DNA from: Halocafeteria seosinensis
Lineage: Eukaryota > Sar > Bigyra > Bicosoecida
DNA length: 22,538 nucleotides
Direction of reading: 5' to 3'
NCBI GenBank assembly: GCA_001687465.1
Contig: LVLI01000664.1
Coordinates: 1-22,538, forward strand
The notes below the pieces were generated by a model, which was given only the letters and a program-made list of their open reading frames with translations, was not told the origin of the DNA and searched no databases. The position numbers were made by a program, and so were the translations under genes. This document shows positions 17,501 to 22,538 of this stretch, one piece after another. Each line of letters starts with the position of its first letter. Position 1 is the stretch's first letter.

Positions 17501-20296
17501 AACGCAATTGAACCTGTGGGTGGTGCTGGTGAACCGAAAGATTGCGCTCCGATTAAGAGAGACATCACTGTCGGCAACCAAACAAAGATTGTCGAGAAAT
17601 TCCCGGAATGTTTCCCGACCAAAGGAAATGTTCGAATAAGAGTATCCGGGAGCAACTTTGGGCCTGGTGGAAGATCGCCGGTGGTTAGGCTTTTCATCAG
17701 TGACTTCGATGGTATCGGAGAGGAATCATCAAGCTCGAATCCACATGAAATGAGATTTTTTACACTCCCCTCAGGCGTCGGAGCTGATCTGCTCACTCGA
17801 ATCTGCATCGCGGAACCAACTACTCTGCAAGATGAGGACTGTGCATCAGGGCGGCTTTCTGATCCGAATGTTAATGGTTCTGCTCTGATATCGTATGACC
17901 CACCAAGAATTGACACAATTATGCCTAACATTCCGGATGCCACTGGTGAAAAACTAGAATTCGTAGGAGCGAACTTCGGCCCCCTAGGTACAGAGCTGGA
18001 AATTAAGCTTGATAACCTGACGTGTCTCAATCCTGTTATGAAGAGAGGACACACCATCATCACTTGCGATATGCAAACAGACGTCGTTGGTCCGAAAAGA
18101 ATTGATATGACACTCAGCAACCGTGAAAAAACGTTCCCCGCCTGGCTGGGAACAGTAATAGCCAAGTGCAAGCGTGGCTGGTACGGGCTGCAGGGTGAAA
18201 TGTGTCTGAACTGTAAAAAGGAGGAACCGGGTGCTGTTTGTCCTGGCGGCGAAAGGTTTGTTGACTTGATATACGCAGAAGAAGGGTGGTGGCGTACAAA
18301 CGACACTACTCCATCTGAACGGTGTCATCCTAAGAGGCAATCACGTGAGAAGTGCCCCGTCTTCCTTCCATGCGAGCCCAACCGCGCATGTACCGGGAAT
18401 AACACATGCGCGAAGCAGTACGCGGGGTTCCGATGCAGTGATTGTGCTGATGGATATTTCAGAATTGCTGGTCTATGCCAATCTTGTCCGGACCATGCCT
18501 GGCTTCTGGCGGTAATGCTAGGTTTTGGTGTCATTGGTGTTGCAATCGGTGGCTACATTATTAATGCTAAAGGAATTCGTCTCGCCGCCTTTACAATTGG
18601 TATTGATTATTTCCAAGTTCTGGCACTGTTCGCAAGGACTCGAGTGAGGTGGCCTATGGTAATGGAACGAACACTACAGGCGCTTTCATTCTTCAATCTC
18701 AATTTAGAATTGGCGGCACCATCATGTTGGATGTCGCCACCTCCAACTTTTGAGGTCAAGTGGATGGCGACAATGGCTGTGCCGATTCTGGCTATTTCGT
18801 TGCTGAGTATCATCTACGTGACGCGCTACTTCTACAAGCTGGTGGTGTTGAGACTTCCATCCAAATTGCGACACACACACATAAACGCAATCATTGCTAC
18901 CGCCATGGTGATTATGTATGTACTGTACATATTCTTGGTGCGTAGGACGTTGGATATTTTTAATTGCGCCCCAACGGATCCACCAGACGGTAACCTGTAC
19001 ATGGCAGGGAGAACAGATATCGTGTGCTGGGAAAGCCCGGTTCATGTAAATTTACTCGTGCCGTTAGCGACAATAGCTCTGGTGGTATACGTAGCGGCAT
19101 TTCCAATATTCGCTTTCACGTTGTTGAAGAAGAACAAGGAAAATGTAAAACATGATCAAATTCTTCGGGCCCATGGCTATGGGAACAGCACCTTGACAAA
19201 CCCTAACTATATTTTCCGGCGGCGCTTTCAGCGGCTCTATCACTTATTCAAACCGGGGAAATGGTACTGGGTAATGTTTATTTTGATGCGGAAGTTTTTG
19301 ATTGCTTTGACTGCCCTTATGTTTAGGTCGTCTCCAATCTACCAGCTAGCAATGACCCTCTTGGTGATTTTCGTCTCGTTTGTTCTCCAAACTCGAAATC
19401 AGCCCTACATGGCAAGCAAAGATTTCAGTGAGATTGTGCGACATCATGCGAAAAAAGTCAAAGAGGGTGATCCAATGCACATGCAAATCCAGAGCGTGAT
19501 TGACGCTACGAAAGCTCAAAACCTGAAGGAAGCGCACAAGTCTTACGGGTGGGAAGCTCAGCAAGCGCGCATGCAGTCAAAGAGGGATGACTACCGTGTT
19601 TCTCTACGGGTGATTCACTACCTCACGGACTTTAACACGGTGGAAGCGATATTGCTATCGTGTGCTATTTTGGTGAACCTCTTTGGCATCATGTTCCTTT
19701 CCTCACGCTTTGATGAGGAGTCTATGAAACATTATCGGCAGGACTTTGAAACGCTCGGTATTTTAGCCATGTTAGTGGTGTGCTTTAGTGTGGTGTACTT
19801 CATTTTCGTCTTTATTTTCGAAATGCTGTCTACGTTTTACCCCAACGCTGCACTGAAGTGTGCATCTGCTTGTTCTTGTGGTGGACCTACGGTACGTGCT
19901 GCTGCTACTGAACATGGAACTAATGTGAAGAAAATGTCTCGTCTCAGTGTTGGCGAATCGAGGGCATCGTTCGCTACCTTCGATAACCCCTTAGCGGTTG
20001 AAAACAAGGATGAAAAGAAAGAAGCAGCATCTGCAGATCCGGCAACTGTGAGAGAGTTAAAAGAAGCTGTTGAGGTAACACGCGCTGAAATATATGAACT
20101 CAAGGCAAAAGCAGAGAAGCAGCAGACCACGAGTTCGAAAGCAGAGAAGAAGCACAGCAAGGGGTCGAAGCAGTACACCGTCTACATGGCATCTAAGGCC
20201 AAGCGTCAGTTTGGCCAAAGGTCAGGTAATAATCGCTCGCGGCGTGCCCTGTTCGGACGAAGTAGGCCTCGGCGACAAAATACGGGGATTAGTTGA
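8561..20296 (+). CDS. Gene B: giant cadherin / IPT-TIG repeat polytopic membrane protein
   Basis: With the 69-nt intron (8747-8815) removed, this encodes about 3,888 residues. The start at 8561 is preferred because it opens a signal peptide: basic head, hydrophobic VTILLYGILMGL, then the A-N-A cleavage site after residue 30. The frame is open upstream to a TAG at 8411, and ATG 8555 is the only other nearby in-frame choice. Domains in order: GCC2/GCC3 cysteine repeats (about 45-467), an unrecognised module (468-620), about nine cadherin-like repeats (621-1654), about thirteen IPT/TIG repeats (1655-3179), a juxtamembrane cysteine module with GWWR (3180-3290), eight or nine membrane segments (3290-3737), and a tail with NPLA, a coiled coil (about 3803-3831) and QFGQ. 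It ends in tandem stops TGA TAA. It is a cell-surface protein. Adhesion or mechanosensing is inferred from the domains. It is the tandem paralogue of gene A. Confidence 0.93.
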   Translation: MRAVGGRLIHSSVTILLYGILMGLPQEANASCRLTLTINGESGLCTLGQYKDEGKDECCPCPVCTFPVIARAIVGRNLSILIRLQAGQFTDEADVSDYFTRATSCKSCNSGRFQDKKEQTGCKGCNSGRYSGGGATSCKTCDPGEYQEDRLQSGCDKCPAGRAQGGHGASNCNPCPKGFYASRGSSQCTKCPFGYFGDESELEECKQCPKGWHAGRRKQTSCDTCNPGHYQNHRGQRWCHNCPPGEYQDEHEKTSCIVADKGHYATPGRRGQNPCPRGRYASEPGFDHWTCEGRIKAGQFSKERGLTSKSGGKPCPAGRVGRPGETDDQCTAHCPPGYYCPPGTGEGEEKKCGGISVYCPRGSEEPRKVPEGWYATGGVETQGWAHPCQRGYFCQGSRRKQCPVGRYGDVTGLTSEDCVGDCEDGYFCPKGSESVREQECSPEGDPLFYCPKGHKKTCDDGYTSPVHGSASTRRDCKPCPHRFRCFGGRRLQKIVWTDAFCKYHNTRDTMYVREVKDGVSPETIGEKLSAEVRVEYDSLNYWISSIVQNGRTLEGGKCEEDVTSNSPIVMEEVKDHGNTFGDADIQQWQGQLKVKDGSTLRFADCGRYEVEIGITVIQSGIDESSNVSAEVTEKCSFEMVVEFVNSPPYKKEEYGDIEDPVKLEVFRGAAFGEPFGEPLKPMFTDPDGQELMFSLSPEDRDENEVNHDHPFTIGACTGQLKVNDALGLLEAKEEMISLFILVSDNYPDDPGKLIQKVQVDLIQPNRAPRVAENPPTLFIVERSSPGTPVRTTEDPSGINITTLRHSAFVTDPDGDSMIVWLSPCDRENYCDAFHLTQKGNLTVKDPSFISFDRPVDLARFVRIKYSDGDADPVETLLSLSVQRLRKAPTIKTTSFAIKEDVTSGTKVGQLEADDNHGDTFRYHTRGITNNRKEEETRISIEPDGKIVASGSPFSYILCRDANCKNCSEHDLWIEVVVTAEVIDNTDTLPGPTESDPTTVLIEIELVNRAPSFSEPEEKLTVHEHMKTVAVADVSQLFCDREGDSMFFGMPAMVEASADQFSVESAGMMQLDSELDYEEVRVVDVPVRAQDTGPSSGREVKLPVHVVDVPEPAIVNEGEIQLQELWSSADPFGNVTVKDPDIYAGTDKLFSSKPSKFEISQKTAMEKFRLTEDGKVYTAPGYVPDFEEEVGESGGDPVVVIEYSVVDTVNNVTADLSLDIRITDVEESPYFDPPVQNFTINVGSSPGDKLGTVTAANEDFDDSVDVELLEQPKRLSDREQKFTLTLREDGDLLITPGSSYEVIDDDVGTWYAMNVRAIDNQGLEHNGTHFIEVTNPPERPKWTEPAEFSEGGSGRIHKSIQEHYEESRGVYQEFEPKCKDPNGRGYRFQLLDIRPRVFGDILEVDRQSGKLLISEPRLLDYETLKNDGSIVATLNLVCIDSFSLQTERVGTLELEVQNEPEPPRFVSGDFEYSVREDESTGVVIGPISAIDEDFDSAYELSFKLRGIGGSDDMPFETSAPVFEENGHCASVNLTLSSTLDYFSQSSYEFKIVVNDKNGNSDERVIDVEVEFVNTAPKFTQSTYQLSVLESVSSEDVLANLQDFPFNDRALVPSYDLEITWIDYPGLLHFDRNRLRLPTGRELNYERIWFHNFSIRITDAGGLSDEANVTLTVMNVNDLRIDRVTFLPHSTMGGSPVTIWGADLGPVWRSASVDAIIRAPGDAMILESPCKRQNGNDGLYNNTMLTCSVPAGVGTGLKWTLHVDGDSRKASTTTRFHTPVVDEIESWPTRALTSGGQSFIVVGKNFGPRLLRSSDGQTVENPVAVHYESNADRRVGVLYAAHCQVYETDIRINCSTVEGAGSELQFQASVGDGHPRWKQTSRWVFLDKSYAPPRIDVVTPLSRTLPTTGLPRALRFEGVNFGPSDHLIATTMSNDWAEWTPQCFRQNHTFLVCNLPEGLGENFRFLVNVADQESPMSPEKEAISYDPPVLDDVLNVVGAKPRDLNTQGNELIFLHGTNFGPGIGEDGSKMVLARYGRELEYRADDCIMMEPHVRIRCVTVEGIGKNHTWRATVGKQWSNKLTGVSNYHPPVVATYARPNSSVIGVQDMETPGNETIVIHGRYFGPAGTDVDEVRYGEGNITFTASPCHVLSHTKMHCVSAPGAGSGHFWAVQIGGQSSQIATTAYKEPSIHHFEGVDGTDPGWLRTTGGELIDVVGENFGPSEVFLEAVNYGPRADKYAAHACQVLDHDRIRCKTAPGHGQIHRWIVVIAGQRSKFSNATTSYAPPVIYDVSPSHGPTGFDKSRGSMPTLKINGSDLGLNLVQQLPVKLRVDTDGLLRKWKDQGKVEDSDDVLLRAFRFQQEDPASWLGKLDEGFPRDLMEEWLSAITSVDISSSSMYPIENASEYEQIISVELPEGFGINRPLFISVGDTFSLPVEFDYDPPRITQISPSIETINGDRTVVLTVFGKNFCGGSSCKGSECCGLLYVDGKPQRVPAENYFHDEIRKEFDDSDIKFTGGGRPTGKVQVVVLHQPVPTEERDFKDPIPEIPSQQGKVQLSGFRTEGGETFKLLQVKEVYQGYDGDDIDLKIGGEPCTNIRTYNTKRNSTTKTSRGDIECKTPPNIGKNLLVTLSVKKTDLPNPELEVDYSSPVICAADLDDDSPNSVLYVQTGEKCSEILGNGGRSLDVVPEQRIPTTGGTVIVEGDNFGSKKDISFEKEPEVSLRGLKKVVAPLKHHHHTLHVPIPPGAGVREAEFLVAEFGASGGPPAPGFSFKYREPSISRIYPSVIPTNAADGYTIYVFGDNFGPPTGAFRDDDSREHIPDIAVHFDIDGDGDYEEKCILVGSNHTVIQCHPPQGQGNKVQVRVTVDEQPTTTDDGGDAEFRYMAPDVAWMDPVSGPTSGKIDGEPVNVTIVGENFGLSGYVQFKGDVREALIYTHEKIVFRLPEGFGEDVSVFVVQDFWESRMEGSSDPIPFSYDPPVINAIEPVGGAGEPKDCAPIKRDITVGNQTKIVEKFPECFPTKGNVRIRVSGSNFGPGGRSPVVRLFISDFDGIGEESSSSNPHEMRFFTLPSGVGADLLTRICIAEPTTLQDEDCASGRLSDPNVNGSALISYDPPRIDTIMPNIPDATGEKLEFVGANFGPLGTELEIKLDNLTCLNPVMKRGHTIITCDMQTDVVGPKRIDMTLSNREKTFPAWLGTVIAKCKRGWYGLQGEMCLNCKKEEPGAVCPGGERFVDLIYAEEGWWRTNDTTPSERCHPKRQSREKCPVFLPCEPNRACTGNNTCAKQYAGFRCSDCADGYFRIAGLCQSCPDHAWLLAVMLGFGVIGVAIGGYIINAKGIRLAAFTIGIDYFQVLALFARTRVRWPMVMERTLQALSFFNLNLELAAPSCWMSPPPTFEVKWMATMAVPILAISLLSIIYVTRYFYKLVVLRLPSKLRHTHINAIIATAMVIMYVLYIFLVRRTLDIFNCAPTDPPDGNLYMAGRTDIVCWESPVHVNLLVPLATIALVVYVAAFPIFAFTLLKKNKENVKHDQILRAHGYGNSTLTNPNYIFRRRFQRLYHLFKPGKWYWVMFILMRKFLIALTALMFRSSPIYQLAMTLLVIFVSFVLQTRNQPYMASKDFSEIVRHHAKKVKEGDPMHMQIQSVIDATKAQNLKEAHKSYGWEAQQARMQSKRDDYRVSLRVIHYLTDFNTVEAILLSCAILVNLFGIMFLSSRFDEESMKHYRQDFETLGILAMLVVCFSVVYFIFVFIFEMLSTFYPNAALKCASACSCGGPTVRAAATEHGTNVKKMSRLSVGESRASFATFDNPLAVENKDEKKEAASADPATVRELKEAVEVTRAEIYELKAKAEKQQTTSSKAEKKHSKGSKQYTVYMASKAKRQFGQRSGNNRSRRALFGRSRPRRQNTGIS
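8693..10030 (+). repeat. GCC2/GCC3 (ephrin-receptor-like) cysteine-rich repeats of gene B
   Basis: This is a run of modules of the type C-x2-C-x-x-G-x-[YF]-x-x-x-x-x-x-x-C, such as CKTCDPGEYQ, CPAGRAQG, CNPGHYQN and CPPGEYQD. They are rich in Gly, Pro and aromatic residues. Later copies (about 9555-9990) take a longer C-P-x-G-Y-x-C-P form. These disulfide-knotted repeats are typical of secreted receptor ectodomains in animals and protists. Confidence 0.85.
8747..8815 (+). other. Spliceosomal intron in gene B (69 nt, phase 0)
   Basis: Donor GTATGT (8747), branch-like CTAAT (8801-8805, with the A 11 bases from the end) and acceptor TTGCAG (8810-8815) are all present. The intron is phase 0, a multiple of three in length and free of in-frame stops, so the frame reads through it. 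Removing it joins CCPCP to AGQFTDEA, restoring a normal GCC2/GCC3 repeat. Retaining it inserts 23 hydrophobic residues that break the repeat. Confidence 0.85.
10490..13590 (+). repeat. Cadherin-like repeat array of gene B (about nine)
   Basis: Repeat boundaries of the type N-x-A-P-x-F recur near 10490, 10855, 11210, 11575, 11880, 12235, 12570, 12935 and 13275. Each is followed by a strand with S-V-x-E-x-x-x-x-G-x-x-[VI]-G and an acidic D-x-D or D-E-D-F-D turn, and each ends in a V-x-V-x-D-x-N-type strand. These features fit calcium-binding cadherin folds, though many copies are degenerate. Confidence 0.75.
13592..18165 (+). repeat. IPT/TIG repeat array of gene B (about thirteen)
   Basis: Repeats begin near 13592, 13891, 14235, 14519, 14825, 15119, 15413, 15884, 16504, 16888, 17219, 17498 and 17906. 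Each has the IPT signature: a P-x-x-G-P-T-x-G-type turn, then [IV]-x-G-x-N-F-G-P. Many of them also have a cysteine pair of the form C-x(8-12)-C-x-x-x-x-G-x-G. The last seven have direct counterparts in gene A. Confidence 0.85.
18167..19840 (+). other. Juxtamembrane cysteine module and polytopic membrane domain of gene B
   Basis: A cysteine module with GWWRTND, CAKQYAGFRCSDC and CQSCPDH (18167-18497) leads directly into hydrophobic segments near 18496-18565, 18571-18640, 18763-18835, 18880-18952, 19046-19126, 19263-19325, 19339-19397, 19640-19711 and 19745-19838. A cytosolic-looking charged loop (19400-19640) precedes the last two. The same cysteine module plus membrane unit occurs in large multi-domain proteins of several protist groups, with a TRP-like arrangement. 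Gene A carries a near-identical copy at 2960-4640. Segment number and topology are by eye. Confidence 0.75.
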
Positions 20297-21003
20297 TAAG
20301 CCTGGCGTATGTAGGGCTTGTCAAGTGACAGCCGAAATAGTTTTGGCTATCCTTGTTTGCACTCTCTGGACCGTCGACATTATTCCGTTTCGTCTACAAT
20401 GCACAAGTGTCGGCAAACACCGTAGACAGGAGATCTCCTTATGTCCGAAGATTATTTTCAATGGAACAGAAGCGCATTACAAACATTGATCATAGGTACT
20501 TTTCACGAATGTTCGATCGTTAAAAACTATACTTCGCACCTTCTAGTCCTCTTGTGCGAAGCAATCCCTGGTTGCACGTTCTTGGCATGAGGAAGTCCCT
20601 TGTTATTTTCAAGACATATTACCACATTCCATAGCTCTCATACCCTGATACACACGACTTGTTTCTTTATTCGGAGGGATGGCGGAATCCTTAGCGGTCC
20701 ATCCGTAGGTGCAAACCAAGTGAACCCTAGAAGTAGACATGTAACTCACTGTTTAAGCAGCCACGCTCGTGATTTTGCACCTGGTAACAGACGGATGGAC
20801 AAAACTCACCACTACTTTAATTTTCTGGGCTTTCGAGGTCGTAAAGGGGGCAACTGGCTGGTTCGTGAAAAATGGTGCACCTGTTGATCAACCCAATTTA
20901 GTATTCTAGAACGTGTAGTGGTAAACCATGGACACCGTATCTGGAATGGTTGGTTACCGGCTGGTCCCACTGTGATCCAAACGTCCACGCGCTTTCTTGG
21001 TAG
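20297..21003. other. 3' flank of gene B, no gene recognised
   Basis: A second stop, TAA, follows directly at 20297-20299. Only short open frames occur here, none with a recognisable motif, and no AATAAA signal or RNA gene was seen. The frame ending at 20887 (GNWLVREKW near its end) is the most protein-like, but it is too short and unsupported to call. Confidence 0.4.
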
Positions 21004-21103
21004 CAGTCTTCTCTATTCCACATCTTGTTGGTTTCGTTCATACAGACTTGTTGCTACTTTGTTCAACTCCCTTTTATTTTAATAGATTGTTGTTCCCTAC
21101 TAG

Positions 21104-21700
21104 GTACGTTGCATATCACCGAAATTTGTGTTGGAAAGTGGCTGTTGGAGTACTACAAGGGCAACACGTTGTTGGAAATATTCTTCGTCTGTGCAAGTGG
21201 ACCATTATTGTTCGCGAAAATGGCTTGGAGGACGTCATTGGTGTTTCACTTGCCTGGTAAGATAACATCGTTATTTATTCGCGCCTTCCCATTCTTGGTG
21301 AGTTGTTAAAGTTGGTCGTGGGAAACTTTAGTCAACGCCAGCCACAACGATGATATGAAAACTTCACCGGTGAAAAGGTATGCGATTCTGTAAGGAAGGG
21401 TGCTGAGCATGTGTCAAGTACATCCATCGACAATGAGGAGCGGCCGGGCATTGGCTCCATCTGTTTTATAGTCATTGTGCATTGTGGTAGTTTCAATTCG
21501 GAATGGTGCACCATCATGCTTACGGGTTATGCTACAATCATTTTAGTTTGTCACCCGTTAGACCTATGTGTTTTTCTGCAGGAGTAACTTATTACATTAA
21601 AGTGTTTTCCAAGCGATATCATATGCAAATTGACAAGGCTTTGGAGCGCTCAATGAGTTGTTTTGGACATGCACAAGGGGCTACTGTTGTACATGAGTAA
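21104..21700 (+). CDS. Possible two-exon C-terminal part of an unidentified gene
   Basis: A hydrophobic, protein-like frame (about 21104-21256, including LLEYYKGNTLLEIFF and MAWRTSLVFHLP) ends at a GTAAGA donor (21257). A pyrimidine-rich TTTTTCTGCAG acceptor ends at 21581. The next segment (21582-21700) continues in compatible phase 1 with VTYYIKVFSKRYHMQ and stops at TAA 21698-21700. The implied intron is 325 nt. The left exon may begin at a TAG acceptor (21101-21103), or the frame may run back to 21004. I do not recognise the family. It could equally be a gene fragment or chance. Confidence 0.25.
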
Positions 21701-22538
21701 AGACCGGACGACTCTCCCGAAGAAGCACTGTACAGTAGCTTTCACGAGTACATCCCCTTCACGCTGAGGTACCCTTCACTAACCGAGTGCATCTTTTACT
21801 AGGGGGACGAAATTCTAGACGGCAACTCTTCCACAATTGACGAACCACAAGTTGCCCTTTGAAGTGCCTACTGACTGTAATATCGTTAGGAATGAGAAAG
21901 AATTTTGGAAGTTGCTATGTTTTGGGGATTACCGGAACTATTGCCTTTATTGGGTTTCAGAGACGGGGGACCATACTGTATGTAGTAGTAGTACTTTAGG
22001 TGATCTTGAGTACAATAAAAACCGCTCAACAGGGACAAAAATGGTGGTACGCACTATTGGTATTCGAATTAAGTATACTGTATATTCGTTTCGAGTCAGA
22101 GTCCTCTTACTCAGGAGGGAAGTTATATGTCCCCAGGGTCGTTTCCCTCCACAAAAGTTCTTTCTCTGCAAAGTGTTATGCACCTAAAGGAAGAAGAAAA
22201 ACGTGTGACAATTGTGTCTCACCTTACAACTCAATGATAATGGGGTCGTTTCGGGGAGTCAGTCACTCTCGTCCATGGCTGGTGGCTGGCTGTACAAGTT
22301 ATTCAGAATAACTCAATGGAACACTCTCCAGTGGACAATACTCAATACTCCAAGGACATCCCCACTCACCGCCATTGATTTGTCTGTTGCCCTTCATGGC
22401 GAAGCTCTGAACCTTTCGGGTTCTCTCATGACCAGCGAGTGTAGCAGATCTATCGCAACCTACGGTTTATGGCGCAGACATCGTGAATAAAGCACGTCCA
22501 AATACAACAATAGTGCAAGCATTACACAATGCAACTTG
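21701..22538. other. Right end of window, nothing assignable
   Basis: Short overlapping open frames occur in several phases (for example 21837-22187 and 22000-22311) without ATG-supported starts, known motifs or convincing splice patterns. An AATAAA hexamer lies at 22486-22491, but no gene leads to it. Confidence 0.4.

Overview
The window comes from a nuclear genome of an intron-poor eukaryote. The evidence is two giant secreted, multi-domain membrane proteins built from cadherin-like and IPT/TIG repeats and ephrin-receptor-like cysteine repeats, one clear short spliceosomal intron, and a decayed Mutator-like DNA transposon. A red alga or another intron-poor protist (for example a stramenopile) would fit, but no marker in the window fixes the lineage.

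Layout. (1) Bases 2-5086 (+) hold the 3' part of gene A. Its reading frame is open to the left edge, so the gene begins outside the window. (2) Bases 5087-8480 are a 3.4 kb intergenic region. It contains a degenerate Mutator-like element at about 5421-7633, with imperfect inverted ends, a zinc-finger-like segment, a broken DDE transposase core and a frameshifted C-terminal chromodomain. The probable promoter and leader of the next gene follow. (3) Bases 8561-20296 (+) hold gene B, a complete paralogue of gene A. It has a signal peptide and, after removal of a 69-nt intron at 8747-8815, encodes about 3,888 residues. (4) Bases 20297-22538 are mostly unassigned. One possible two-exon gene tail lies at about 21104-21700.

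Gene B runs in order: signal peptide, cysteine-rich GCC2/GCC3-type repeats, a module I do not recognise, about nine cadherin-like repeats, about thirteen IPT/TIG repeats, a juxtamembrane cysteine module, a membrane domain with eight or nine segments, and a cytosolic tail with an NPLA motif, a short coiled coil and a QFGQ motif. Gene A shows the same order from the sixth IPT/TIG repeat onward. The pair is a head-to-tail tandem duplication. The membrane and juxtamembrane parts look far more conserved than the outer repeats, which suggests a constant membrane unit carrying diverging extracellular adhesion or sensing surfaces. An adhesion receptor or mechanosensitive, TRP-like role is an inference, not something the sequence proves.
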